A program made the translations under genes and the position numbers. The notes under the pieces are model-generated. The model was given only the letters and a program-made list of their open reading frames with translations. It ran no database searches and had not been told where the DNA came from. A DNA stretch of 64,000 nt from Tachypleus tridentatus (taxonomy: Eukaryota > Arthropoda > Merostomata > Xiphosura > Limulidae): NCBI RefSeq assembly GCF_004210375.1, contig NW_027467782.1, forward strand, positions 28,623,276 to 28,687,275, written 5' to 3'. Of this stretch, positions 1-12,332 are shown in pieces; positions within the stretch are counted from its first letter, which is position 1, and every line of letters begins with the position of its first letter.

Positions 1-350
1 GCAGTTTATGCTGAGATGCCACAGGGGTAAAATTACTAAATGAAGGAAGCAAAGATGATTCATTGTCTTTTTTGCAGTATAACTTCTGTTTCCCACTTTG
101 CTGCTGGATGTGACACAAGAAAATCATCCCCATGAGGTACTGGTTTCATCACAGATGCAATCTTTGGATATTTAGTGTATTGTTTAGTTTTGTCTGAATA
201 TCCAGAAATATGAATGCAAAAATAACAGTAAGTTAGATGATCTTTGGGCTCGCACTGTATCATTGAAATTGTCAATGACACAATTGCTCTTCTTTTATTT
301 AGCCACTGTGTGAAGCCAGATTTGGAAACTGTACAACACAAATGTAGCAT
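1..350 (-). pseudogene. Fragment of an arthropod repeat-encoded protein (copy 1)
   Basis: Reading leftward from 350, one frame is open to about 60 and then continues in a shifted frame to the window edge. It contains the cysteine pattern CYFC, followed by a YPKIAS...KPVPHGDDF segment. The same order (a P/S-M-x-x-x-EP-x-DH-x-T-x-CYF core, then YPSIPSAIRPILHSDEL) occurs in the copy at 3148-4897, so the two are members of one family. I recognise the family from memory as a widespread uncharacterised protein of arthropod genomes that behaves like a repeat; its class and biochemistry are unknown to me. The Cys pairs suggest a zinc-binding module (inference). The fragment has no proper start and runs off the window. 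Confidence 0.6.
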
Positions 351-1389
351 AAACTGTTTAGGTGGTTTTTGGACTTTACTTGAAGTGAAAGCAGCCAGTA
401 CATCAAATAGTTATCTGAAAAGTATAAAATAATTATGTTTACAGAACCAGTTTAAAATAGTTTAAAAACAAAATTTTGATTTTCTTTGATTATATCACAG
501 GTGGGATGTGAGTAACCAACTGTGTGAGTGAGTGAAAAGCAGTTGAGAGAGAGGTGTATCACTCTTCCAATTTTAAGCTCAGTTGAGGGACTCCTCAAAT
601 GTTTCTGGGCAGAAAAGGTGAACATGGGAATGAAGCAAAATTGGTGCAAGTCATTATAATTTTATCAAGAACAAGTAAACAATATATATGGAGTTTTACA
701 CCAATACAATACAGTTACTGTTTGAAGTTATCAAAACTTTATTCCTTTTGTTCATTAAACTTTCTATGTAAACTTAATTTCACAGTATAAACCTATTGAA
801 CTGAGCTGATTGTATGGTATTACACATATTGTTGATAAAGTAGTGAGATACTACAGTGTCTTAAAATCTAGAGGTGTTGGACAAATTCTGAGTACATATC
901 TGAAACCAAAACTATTTAATTACCAAGAATCACTTGAGTTTTCTCTAGTAGCAAATGATTTGTTATGCAGTGTTACTTAAAACATTGTTTAGGGCAAATT
1001 TGTGTGTGTGCAGACTTGTAAAAGAGTTGATTGATTGATGAATTTGTGTTATAAAGATAAAAGTTTTTTTTTGTTTTTTTTACTTTACAATGGTGTGTTT
1101 ACACTTTATATTTTATAATGCATGCTTTTGAACCAATGTTTATTTATTTATGAAAAGTGTAAAAACTACCTTTCAAGTTGTTTTAGAAATAAAATTATTG
1201 CTAAAAATTCAAGTTTCAAATAATGCAACATTTTTCCAAAGGGTCTTATTTTTTTTAGGTAGGTCTTGTTCAGTCTTGTGAATGAGAAGGATTTGTACAA
1301 TTTTAATAATATAATTAACTAATTTTTTAAAATATTAATTTGACCTATCCATACTTTTAGTGTGAATTAATGTTCTTTACTCCCTTAAG
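351..1389. other. AT-rich non-coding stretch
   Basis: No convincing exon on either strand. A poly-T run near 1065-1080 is the only simple-sequence feature. If the exon at 1390 is real, this would be intron of a plus-strand gene. Confidence 0.4.
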
Positions 1390-1468
1390 GGTGAGAGAAG
1401 CAGACAAGAAGATGTTGGTAGAAACTGCCCTAAAACATATCAGACAGTTAACATCAAACAGTGATTAG
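1390..1468 (+). CDS. Candidate terminal coding exon of an incoming plus-strand gene
   Basis: A pyrimidine-rich tract ending in TTAAG (AG at 1388-1389) is followed by one base and then a 25-codon frame, VREADKKMLVETALKHIR and so on, ending at TAG 1466-1468. The composition is strikingly protein-like: charged and amphipathic, with helix-forming heptad spacing, against an AT-rich background. No long open frame precedes it, so it would be the last exon of a gene whose other exons lie left of the window. I do not recognise the protein. Chance cannot be excluded for so short a frame. Confidence 0.35.
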
Positions 1469-2833
1469 TATAATTGTACTTAATTCTTCCCTTTGTTACA
1501 TATTTTGGTTTCCTATAATTACTGGCTTGATGGAAAGTATCCATTCAGTTTTTTGTGTGTTTAATGAATTAGTAAAATGTGACTGTTCAATGTCAAGAAC
1601 ATTGATATCAATTATTCTGAGAAGTGACTGAACCAGGCTTTCAGTTAACATTAATGAAATATAAAGATTCTTATCATTCTTTACCATAGTTTTGTTAAAA
1701 ATGGATAGTTCTAGCAGCAGAGCTTACTATATTAATGTCTGCCTTAAAAGGAAATTAGGCCAAGAAGTGCACTTTCTACTTATTTCTAACAAAATGTATT
1801 GACCAGTTTTTAATTGTTTGGCCATATAGTTTTAAAATTTTGTGAGAGACAAAAACGTTTATAACACTAAATTATTAAAATTATTTGACCCATGTGTTGC
1901 TTTATTTCTCAGTTTTAAATCACTTTTTGTTTAGCCCATTTATTGTGTTATAGAATAGGGAAAGAGTGTGATTCTGAGGGAACTTTGATATTATAATTAA
2001 ATTGTAATCATAACACAAATAATAAAGAAAGATATTAAACACGGGTCAGTGTTGTCTGGCAGATTTTAGTGTATTAGTCTATTAATAATTATACCTTGAT
2101 TGAAATTATAAGTAAAATATTACAATATAAGAAAAATACTGAAATATTTTCTTATATAAAAAAAATAAAATTCATTAGGTTTCTAACTGATTTAAAAATT
2201 TAGGGAAAAAAAAACTTCATTATAGTATGAATATAGACATTTAAAGAAATCACTAGGTAAATTAACATGTTGCTATTGTGGTACATGTAATAGTTCTGTT
2301 CTAATTTTCCATTTGATTTAATAGCTAGCTCATAACTGTTTGGTCTCAAGGTAATATATAGATAGTAGAAAATGAACTTGAATCATCTTATAAACAGTTG
2401 TTGTGACACAACTGAATTCCTTGTGTTTTTTGAGTATAACTTAACAACTAATTGTAAAATTACATACAGATATTAGAATATAAACAAACCTTGTAGTCTA
2501 ATAAATAGCAGCTATGATAGATCTATTGTTAAGAGATTCATCTGTATAAACAATATCTGTTAAGATGTGTTTTCAAAACAAACACCAAGGGTCTTTATGA
2601 GATTTTTAGAATGGTACTTAATACAGTTTTTCATGTGTTGTCCCAGTTATTACTGGAAGAAACATCATCATGTGGATGCAAAGTAAAATTGCCAACCTGG
2701 TATGTGGTGAAGTAAAATGGTAAGCAGACAATACAGGAGAGAACAGTTAGTATAATGTACAATAATTTAGGTATAATTGACTGGTATGCTGTAACATAAT
2801 GAAGGGTACTTATAATACATTGTTATAATAATA
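1469..2833. other. Possible 3' UTR and intergenic DNA
   Basis: AT-rich with no coding signal. An AATAAA hexamer lies at about 2020-2026, which could be a polyadenylation signal for the exon ending at 1468. Nothing else is recognisable. Confidence 0.35.
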
Positions 2834-5312
2834 ACACTGGTCAACAAAATTTTTGTTGCATTTATATCAAACAATTGGTATTACTTCCTCAGTGCTCTAC
2901 TTTTTTTGCAATCAAGGTATTTGAAAATCTCAAAATTTCGTCATCATCACATTGACGTCGTAGTCTATCATGAAAATATGTGATAAAATATGTTATAAAA
3001 CTCTTTAATATAGCTGGGCAATTAAAAAAGAAAATGCAAGATAGTATAAATGTATTCAAGTTATTTATATTAATTCAATTTATTTATATAAAACTGATTA
3101 GTAGATAAGACATTTGCTACTATGAGGAGGGAAAGCTCAATTGCAGTCTACTCAGGCATGAATTTCCGCTTGTAGCTCTTGCGTTTGTGGACTGTCTCAG
3201 GGCATTCTCGTTTAATGCTCCAGCAGTAATCTGCCATCATATGTTTGTCCCATCTCCCTTGGTAACGCTCTTCCATGGTCTTGAGGTCCTGATGGAACGC
3301 TTCGCCTTGCTCGTCACTTATAGCTCCTGGGTTCTCAGGGAATCTATCAAGATGACTGTACAGGTAATGGAGTTTGACACTCATGTTACATCCAAGGTGC
3401 TGAAAGCTGACAACATATTCGTTACAAGGGTTTCATAGTTGTCAGCTTTTTTATTACCGAGAAAGTTTGCCATCACCGCCACAAATGAGAAAGCCATGCA
3501 GTCCTTTCCTTGTCGTTCATCTTTCTGGCAAATTCTTGATCACGCACAAGTGCACGAATCTGTGGTCCATCAAAACACCTGTCTTGATCTTCTCGAAGGA
3601 CAAACCAGGGAGCACAGAAAATATGTGTTGGAAGCATTCACCGTCAGTATTCAACGCCTTCATAAACTTTATATGCAAAACGGCTGTTTGGGTTGAAAAA
3701 TATTTTACACAAACTGTTTCATCAAGCCCAGCATGATATGGAGAGGAGGAAATATGATCTTTTCCTCAAATGACAGACAATTGGATTGTTGACAATATTT
3801 GGCATACCTGCCTTCAGAGTCTCACGTATGGGCACCTTCTGGTTCCAGTGCTTTTCTCGAGCTCGGCTGTCCCACATGCAAAGATAGCAGGTACTTTGTA
3901 AATCCTCTTTGTTGACCTAGGAGGAAAGTAACCATTTTGAGGTCCACACAAATTGTCCAGTTGTGCTCGTGGTATTTTAGTAGGTCAGTCACAGTCTTAA
4001 TGACATTATATTCCTCTCGTAAATACACAGAGTGTCCAATTGGAACAGCTGCATAGACATTGTCATTATGAAGTAGAGCGCACTTCAAACTTTGCTTAGA
4101 ACAATCTAGAAATAATCGCCAGTCATTTGGATGGTATACTGGCATCCCTAATTCCTGGAGAAGACCTGAGATATTATGACAATAAACAAACATATTCTCC
4201 TCTGTAAAATATGGCACAAAAGCCTGCTCCGATTTGGGAAGTATGACACTTTAGTTGTATGGCTCAGCTGATTCTTTTCTTGCATCCTGAAGCTAACACT
4301 TCAGCTGCATTTTTGGAGAGACCCAAATCACGCACAAGGTCATTCAACTCTGGCTGGCTAAACTGTTGAGGAGTTAATAACTGTGGGTCTCATAAGAAGG
4401 ATCGCCAGATTCTGAAAGTATTTCTTGAGTTTCATCAGCAGTCTCTTGCTCTTGGTCACTACCCACATCTTCAGATGGAAGAAATCCTTTAAAACTGGGA
4501 TTGGGAGCTCATCAGAGTGCAGAATAGGTCGGATTGCTGAGGGGATACTAGGATATGAGATTTTGTGTCTGTTTTTCTTGCCAATGCCCTTTGTATTGAC
4601 CAGACAAAAAATAGCAGTCAGTTGTGTGGTCCATCGGTTCTCGCCAGGTCATGGAATTCGAAGGTAAACCCATACGTTTCCCTTTTGTCCAGTCACGCAG
4701 CATTTCCTCGCAGTTATGACACACAATATGTGGGGCCCATTTTTGTCTTGGTCACCAAGAGCAAGTCCAAATACGCTTTATAAGCCGCCTCAGAAATGAT
4801 GTTATATTGCGCCTTTGATCGAATAAGCGTGAAGCATCCACAAATATAACAGAAAGCGTCCGGCTTGTTCTCACATTGACGTCTCCTTTGTAGCCATGAT
4901 CAGATCTGAAACAAAATCTAAACAATTTTAATATCTCTGTTGATAACATAAACGTGTAAGTAATTAACGTTTCCTGCGATGGACCCACGATTGTCCACTA
5001 TTGTCTTACCTTTAACTAAGTTGCAGGCAAGAGACAAGTGTAACGACAACCTCACGTTATCATAGCTCATGCAGCACTGAAGCTGACAGATGTACAAGAG
5101 CATCGCAGCAGTTGCCGGTTTGCCAATATAGGCATCGCAGGAAACGTGTTAATTTGACCACAAACGGCTAGAATGAAAAACTTAAAATTGCATTAAAACT
5201 AGAGCATGTAGAGCTGAACCGTTTTCATATTTGAATTTAGCAGGTCTGTAAAGGGTAAGAATAAGTAAAAATCTTATGCAACTGAGATTTCGAAAAATTT
5301 GTTGACCTGTGT
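2834..5312. mobile_element. Unclassified ~2.48 kb element with inverted ends
   Basis: The two ends form an imperfect inverted repeat: 2834-2853 reads ACACTGGTCAACAAAATTTT, and the complement of 5293-5312 reads ACACAGGTCAACAAATTTTT. The repeat-protein pseudogene on the minus strand sits wholly between them. This suggests a terminal-inverted-repeat DNA transposon. I could not see a clear target-site duplication: the flanks are both AT-rich, with AATAATAA on the left and TATAATCC on the right. The class is therefore unassigned, and the termini need a multi-copy alignment. Confidence 0.5.
3148..4897 (-). pseudogene. Repeat-encoded conserved arthropod protein, decayed (copy 2)
   Basis: The frame starts with MATKETSM at 4897 and can be followed through several frameshifts to a stop near 3148, about 580 codons in all. 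Visible blocks in order are: a CENKPDAFCYICG cysteine motif; WAPHIVCHNCEEMLRDWTKG; DHTTDCYF; a YPSIPSAIRPILHSDEL block; an acidic linker; a LNDLVRDLGLSKNAAEVL helix; DWRLFLDCSKQSLKCALLHN; ICVDLKMVTFLLGQQRG; and the C-terminal block FHQDLKTMEERYQGRWDKHM with MADYCWSIKRECP. The N-terminal Cys pairs look like zinc fingers. The middle block with alternating hydrophobic strands and Asp residues might be an RNase H-like fold (guess). The frame is broken at about 4890, 4745, 4220, 3820 and in between, so this copy is dead. Confidence 0.7.
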
Positions 5313-8300
5313 ATAATCCATAAATGGCTAAATGATTGTTACTATACCACAACTGCTGCAACCTAATGGCAGACACTAGAAAACCACAGTACTATGATAA
5401 TGAAAAAAAAGGGTAATGTGATTGTTACCCTGCTAATATGGTATACTCTAATATAGCGGGAGATGCTAAAAACAAACAAACAGTACTACAACCATGAAAA
5501 AGTGGCTAAATGATTGTCACTGTGCTGTACCTTGATGTTGCTATAAGGTGACTGTTTTGTGGTGCTAAATAATTTGACAAAGTTGTTTACCAAACTAATG
5601 GAGAAGAGCATATGATGTTACTACTATAGAATAATTCAGTTTGTTTGTTACATATACAAAACAAATATGTCTGTAGTAATATTACAAAGTAGTATAATTT
5701 TTTATCATTGTATAAACAGACTTTTCATCCTCTACTTACATCAGACAGTTATAGCTGGCAGCTGATTTTTACTCAATATTAAACCCATTTACGTGCTGCG
5801 TATCTGAAAGCCAGTGTTCAGTTTATTTTGAAATAAATCTCACATCTCATGCTTGTAAGAAATGTTTGATAGGATAGTCTACAAATGGGAAAAGAACTTT
5901 TTAAAGAATCTTAAAAATGGGAATTATGTTTGACATGTTTCTCTAATAATTTGATACTGAAAGAAGTTAGTTGTGCATAACTTTTATGAAACATTTAAAA
6001 TTGTGCCTTTTACTTGTCATATAAGTATGCTACTGGTTGAATTGTAATTGACTAATTAGATAAAATAATTATTAGCTATGTTGTACTGTACATTTTAGGC
6101 TCATAATGAATGATACATCATCAGGTTATTATGGGGTATAATTTTCAACAGCTTTTGTACTTTACATTAAATAAACCCCACTATCTGGTGGATGGTGTAG
6201 TTAAATACTTTTCCTTTGCAAAGAGGTTTAAGTGGAATAGTCCATTGCAGTTAATAATAAGGTAATATAATTTACTTTGTTTGTTTGAATAATACATACT
6301 TCATGAAAAATATGTTAAGATCCATTTTTTTCATAATTACAGTCATTAAGTGTTGCTTTTTTAATATCATTCATGCTTTTTTCATTTATAAATTTGACTG
6401 CTCATGGGAGAGATGTAATACTATATCATGTTGTTGTTTATTTAATTCATGGAATACCTATTGTGAATCATATTGGATACTCAAGAGATTCAGACAAATG
6501 AAAAAGGTACAGAGCAATATGAAATTCTAACAAAAGATAGCCATGTTTAGATAGTGAGTAAAAAACTTTCATGTTTTGTTTTTGTTATTTGTTGTGAAAA
6601 AACGTCAGAGTGGCCTTTTAACTAATATAAAACAATTTGTTAATGATAGTGCAAGTTCCCTTGCACAGGCCTTCAACAGTTACAGAGATTAGTGATAAGG
6701 GTTAACATTTTCTGTGACCATCAGTTGTCTTAAGGGTTCAAAATATTTGTAAGCTAATAACCATCATGAAGGGTGGAAACTTCTGTAAGGTATCAGCCTC
6801 TGTGTTTCTTAAATGTTTTCACAAAAACTCTTAGTTGTTTACAATCCATTTTGTCAGGTTGGACTTCAATGGTCACATCATGATTCAAACTGCTTGATCT
6901 TGAATGTTCAACATTTAGTTGTTTCTTGTCCCAGCCTTTTGTATTACTTTGTTTAGACCATAGGCAATTTTTTTTTCAGAATAGTGTGTTACTGTGGACA
7001 TGAATAATTAGTGTAAATATGTGTATATTGCTTTCATGTTTTGAACTATGAAGTGCTTCTTTATGTTTAGTTTTACACTTCTGGAAACAGCTAAAACCAT
7101 TTAACTGAATTGGGATTTTAACACTCGTTAAAAGGTTATAAAATTTGATAATATTGTCATGCTTTTGTGTAAATAATAAAAAATTATCAGAGAAACTAAC
7201 TTTAAAACAAAATATTTACAAGTAGATTTCAAATGAAACAAGTCAGAACTGTTTTTGTGTGTGTGTTTGGAAAATATTTTATTAATCATTATAAACTTAT
7301 AACTGCTGCAAAGAAACTGTATAAAATACTTATTTTTCTGGTTGTGTTAGATGTTGATGTTTTTCAGTTTGAAGAAATCAAGTGTTGTGGAATGTTTTTT
7401 TGTTTAGTAACTAAGAAAGATATTTATCTGCATTGTATGTTGTATGTTTTTTTTGTTTGTGGGTTACTTTTTTTTTCCACAAAATAGTTTATTGTAACTA
7501 TCTGTTCATACCTTTGTTGCTGAGTTTTTGGGAGATAGTTTTCAAGTGACTTTTGTTTACAAACCGAACAATTTCCATAAAATCAGTTTATAAATTGATC
7601 CTATTTAATAATACCATTTTTTTGCTTGTTGTATATAGAGCAATATTTATATGTTTATGTACACAGTATATTTATTTGTTTTGATTTCTGAAAATATTGG
7701 ATGGATGAATGGATAGAATACATTAAAAGTTAATTGTACACTTAGTGTTGTTTTGTTAGCTGATGTTTATTTTTAATGTTTTAAAAGTAATTTGTTTGTA
7801 TTTACCAGTACTATATTATATGAAACTATATTGTTTTATCCAATAACAAAGAAGCATACTTCAATAAGATGTTGGTTGTTTTTTTTTTGAAGTTAAGAAA
7901 TAATAATACAGTTGTTAACAGAATGACTAGTACATAGTTTCCAAAAAAATGTTTTGTAGATTGTTTTTATTATAGGCTGTGTGTGACTTACAGATATTGC
8001 CGTATAGTCACAGTTCTTTGTAGTAACATTTACTATGCAACTCTAGATACATATACTTCTCCCTCAAGTACTTTTGTCAGACATCATTTCATTTGTAGGT
8101 CATAAAAACGTGATGAATATAACCTACAGCCTTTGTTACTGTTTGTTTTTAACAACTAAAATAAGAAGACAATTTTTATGATATACTATCAAGATGTTCC
8201 TCTCATTTGAGACTTCTGCTTATAATGACGTAAAATTATTTTTATGGAAGTAAACATTACAACTTTATTCAACATACATTATTATTGTGGCATTATATTT

Positions 8301-10429
8301 TATTTCATAACATTCAGTTTGAGATGGTTTAAGGATAGTTTGGTACAGCTGTAGCAATGTATCCTTGTCTGATACATTTTTTAGTGTTTCTCTTTCTTTT
8401 GTTCATGCAATCATGTGTCCAAATGTGTTATTAAATACAGTTATTGTGAAGGAAAAAGAAAATTAACTTTATTTTTAACATTTTCCAAGAGACAATAATG
8501 TATGTTTTTCAACTAATGTTTAGTAAAGTTTCCATCCAAAGAAATGAAAATGAAATATCAACTTCATAATGGGAATTAACATTCACTCAGAACAAACTTT
8601 CATCTATTAAACATCTTATTGTTTAAATTTTTATTGTTTTGCTATATTAAGATTCTACTGAATTGTTTTGGACAATCCGAATTATTTTAGAAAATGCCTG
8701 CAATAAAGTTTTTAAGGTTGTTACTGAAATACTTGTTTTATCTTCAAATTATGACTTCTTGTATGTTAAAATATTATAAATGTTTTTATATATGAAAAAT
8801 GCGTATCAGTTATAAAGAAATAACTTTATATACAAATGTATTAGAATAAACTGCATTAAAAACCTTTACTGTAAGTGGTGTTTGTTCATGTCTTTACCTT
8901 GGGAAACAAAACTTGTACTTCAGTCTTTCAGAGTTCAACTTGATATGTATTTTAAGTGTTATATTTTTTTTAAAGATTTTTTAATCTTTAACTATTATGT
9001 TCAGAATTTTCCTTTCTATAGACTTTCTTCATTCTTATTTTGTCCTGCTATACTGAACAGCACTTGCATGATGGTGGCACTCTTTTTATTAGGATAACAG
9101 TTGTTAGTTAGGTATTTTTATAGTATTAGGTTGTTGTTTATTTGTAACATTTCTGTATGTATCAAGAGAGTGTCATAAACCTGACATCTATATTTATATG
9201 TATGTTCCTTCTTGCTTGAAAGGTTATCTTTTTTCATGCTAATAAAACCCTTCCCAGAAATGTTTTTCTGTAAGAGTTTTTCCAAATATTACTTACTTAC
9301 TTGTCATTTAAATGTTAAAGTAAAAATTAAATTTTGAAGAAGTTGGAACATTCACATAAGCTAAAATGATACAGGATATTTTAATATTTAAGAGTTATTT
9401 GCTTGAATCATTTCATAATATTATTCATTATGATGAAGAGGTTTTAACAATCTGGATTAAACAGAAGTTTATTTATACATTGCTATTTATCTTTAGTTAA
9501 GACATTTTTACATTTTTCTGTTAGAGATCCCATCTTTTGATTTCCCATCCTATGTTACAATCCTGGTCATTCCCTTCCTTGGTGATCACGTTTGTATGTA
9601 TATCTTCCTCCTTAAATAGCTGATTGGCAAATAGCAGGATTTTACACCAGCTGTTATTATCTTTGAAGGAAGTTCACTGAATAAAGTAAATTAACATTTT
9701 TCCAGGGATATTTTTAGCATGATACAGCCATGTTCTCAAAGCTCTCTTTGCCTTCAATTGTAAATTCAAGAAGGTTTATTGTTAGTAATAGGGATAACAC
9801 AAGATGAGTCTGTAAAAATATTTTATTTATTTATTTACTTCCAATAAAAAAACTTTCTTACAAGAAAACGAGGACAGTTTCACACTATTAACTCATCACC
9901 TCTTTTGTATGCCTTTTTTCAAGGAGCTTCCATTAATAAAAAATTAACTCCTCATCCTGAACCTGTAGTGCTGTCATCTAGTGTCATTCTATTTACATTT
10001 CTAATATTTTCATTGAGTTTTCTCTTTATTAGAAATTGCTAATTTACTATATTTAACATACATATTGTTTGCAAATTTTTTGTTAACTTTATTTGCATTG
10101 TCATGTTTTCCTGTTGTCAAATATATCAATCCCAACAGTTATGACAAGTTGAGCAGAATGTGTATTTACTGGGAATCATTGAGTGTTTTCATTCTGCTTT
10201 GACTCCTTTTCATTTTGTGTGCAAAAATGGAAGAATCTTTAAATGTTATGTTCATATTTCAACAGCAATGTTTGTTACTTTAAAATTCTTATTGTAAGTC
10301 CACAAGAAATGGCTGAAGCTCACAACTAAAATTCAAAGTATTCAAAATTATCATTCCTATTTTAAAATTTAATAATTAACTACTTAAGGAAATACAATCA
10401 TGTAGTTTTCTTTCTTGCAGCACAACTCA
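5313..10429. other. Long AT-rich non-coding stretch
   Basis: I read both strands and found no exon with credible splice sites or a recognisable domain. Short open frames, for example near 6285-6530, 7233-7487 and 8882-9097, are rich in Phe/Leu/Lys/Asn codons as expected for random AT-rich DNA. A short GT run lies near 7257-7268. This is probably intron or intergenic DNA. Confidence 0.5.
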
Positions 10430-10608
10430 TCAGATTTTATTGACATGTTGATAGACTTCTACATGTGCACCATTAGTGGCTCTCAGCAGGTTTAACTGAT
10501 GTTTAATTTCAGTCAATGTTTGCTGCAACATCTCAATATCAGCAGCTCTGACATTTGTTATACTGGTCTTTAGCTCTGAGATGTTTGCTGTAGATGATAC
10601 ATGATGTC
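10430..10608 (-). CDS. Candidate terminal exon, coiled-coil C-terminus
   Basis: On the minus strand a frame runs from an acceptor-like CTAAG (AG complement at 10609-10610) through SELKTSITNVRAADIEML and QQTLTEIKHQLNLLRAT to VYQHVNKI and a stop at 10430-10432. Leu/Ile/Val at heptad spacing predicts a coiled coil of about 35 residues. The composition is far from the AT-rich background and the frame is clean. A second possible acceptor (CTACAG, ending at 10588) would shorten it. I do not recognise the protein. Together with the coding-like piece at 10854-10985 it may be the 3' end of a minus-strand gene or a decayed copy of one. Confidence 0.4.
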
Positions 10609-10853
10609 CTTAGTAAACCACCTTACATTTTGTGTTATGTTGCACCACAGTTACTGACTTGGTCTATACAAGCTAACCAATGTATTTGTATATTACAAAA
10701 AAAACAACCTTTTCTCTGATAGAGGATTGTAATCCAATGTTGAAGAACCTTGATTTTTTTGGTTGTTGTTGAATATGCAGTTTTGAAAGAAAGTTGTAGT
10801 TATAATAATTTTAATTTTTTTAACAAGATAACGGTGATGACTCAAGGTTGCTT

Positions 10854-10985
10854 TTAATCCCAGGACTCCATAGATTGAGCTGGTTTTAGCAACTCTTTAT
10901 ACTTTCAGTCTCTCATTATAAAATCTGCATGTCTACCTAAGTACCCCAACTTTGCAATGCCTTCGTATATCAATGGATTGAAATG
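10854..10985 (-). pseudogene. Coding-like fragment with one internal stop
   Basis: Reading leftward from 10985 the frame gives NPLIYEGIAKLGYLGRHAD, FIMRD, a TGA at 10905-10907, then KYKELLKPAQSMESWD and a stop at 10854-10856. The protein-like composition on both sides of the single stop suggests a real but damaged coding segment. No good acceptor or donor flanks it. Its order relative to the exon at 10430-10608 fits one gene read on the minus strand, but the link is inferred only. Confidence 0.3.
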
Positions 10986-11606
10986 TTATTTTATTTAATA
11001 GAGAAATCTATATTCTAATTAAATGTCATTTTTGTGTTAGGATGAAAATGATGATAAAATCAAAGGATTTCGTTTTCAATGTTTACATATGTATTATAAC
11101 TTCATGTTTGTTTCAGTTCATTAATGTCATAGGAAAATCATGTTTTTTTAACTATATTATAACAGTAATGCTATATTATTCAAAAGATTTGGAAGCTGAT
11201 TTGAATAGAATAAAGGGAGAATTGATTAATTGTTAAATCATGATTTTTCCAAGTCTTTAATTTATGAAGTTACGTTTAAATGAACAGTTGTATATTTCTG
11301 CACAATAATCTTGTTTTGTGTGTACTACATATGTAAAAATAGCCCCTTGTTAAATAAATTTGGTATGAATTCACAGAGCATATGCTTTTCTTGTTAATAT
11401 TAAGTAGTTATAAACAATGCACCACAAATCCAGTGGAAGCAACTGTGATAATCTGAAATTTAATTATAACATACAGACTGTGATCTGTGCAAAACTATTG
11501 GTGCTGGATTTTGTTTTCTGAAAGACGTGTAGCTATTTTTCAAAATTAATTTACAGCGGGAAAAACATACGCACAAGAAATGATGAAAAGAAAATATTTG
11601 TAACTA
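10986..11606. other. AT-rich non-coding stretch
   Basis: An open frame at 11042-11236 on the plus strand has only low-complexity AT-driven composition and no splice context. I see nothing else here. Confidence 0.4.
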
Positions 11607-12014
11607 TTGGGTTGAGGAATAATTCGTGAGCATTTTTTTCAAGTTAAAAAATATGTTCATAAATGAAATGCTTTCACAAAATATTTCATGTAATTTGGTA
11701 GATAATTTTTTGCTCTAATAGATGGTGTGTTTGATTTTCATATGTCTTTAATTTTTGCTTTCATTTTCAGCTCATTAAATGGAATGTCAAGTGGACAAAA
11801 TAGAGCATTTTCAACACCATCTGCTATTCGCATTTAATTTCTTGCAATTTCGTTTAACACAATGCATACTATATACCTAGGTATTACATGAAATAAAGTA
11901 TCATAATAAATGTTTTGGGTGTAATGTGTTCATGCATTGAAGTATTGTATAGTCTTGCATGTAATGCTTTAATGAAATTATTTAAAAATGCTCACGAATT
12001 ATTCCTCAACCTAA
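11607..12014. mobile_element. 408-bp TA-flanked MITE of the Tc1/mariner type
   Basis: The left end reads TTGGGTTGAGGAATAATTCG and continues to GTGAGCATTTTT. The complement of the right end is the same apart from one base, TTAGGTTGAGG onward, giving at least 28 consecutive identical bases. Both ends are bordered by TA (11605-11606 and 12015-12016), the duplicated target of Tc1/mariner elements. Weaker inverted similarity continues inward, for example ATTTCATGTAAT on both arms. No transposase frame is present, so it is non-autonomous. The near-perfect termini suggest relatively recent mobility compared with its neighbours. Confidence 0.85.
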
Positions 12015-12027
12015 TATTATTACTTTG

Positions 12028-12140
12028 TAAAGTGGCATAGTGGTATGTCTGCAGATTTACAAAGCTCAAAATTGAGCTGTAATACCTATGGTGGCAAAAG
12101 CACAAAGATTGTGTGGTTTTGTGCTTAACTACAAACTATT
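12028..12140 (+). mobile_element. SINE family B copy, degenerate
   Basis: The block has the same order as the better copies at 34072-34200 and 54649-54776: CATAGTGGTATGTCTGCAGA near the 5' end, a decayed B-box region, then GTGTGGTTTTGTGCTTAACTA at the tail. It abuts the MITE on its left. It is tRNA-derived by its A/B-box layout and strongly mutated. Confidence 0.6.
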
Positions 12141-12332
12141 GCATTATAAAGCAAAATTAAAAAGCATTGGCCATCTGTGATTAATGGAAGTGGTGCTTAA
12201 ATAAAATGTGTAAATAAAAGAAAAACATAATTGACAGAATCAACAACTTTGAGAACGTTACAAAGCTACAGGAAACTTTCACAACACGTTTTGACTATTA
12301 CAAAACAATGTGTGTAGCCTACCAAGCATAAA

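Noticed and set aside
2821-5325. Target-site duplication for the unclassified element
   Set aside because: Flanking AATAATAA and TATAATCC are both AT-rich but not identical; chance similarity is too likely.
7233-7487. 84-codon plus-strand frame
   Set aside because: Rich in Phe, Lys and Val from T-rich DNA; no splice sites, homology or conserved motif.
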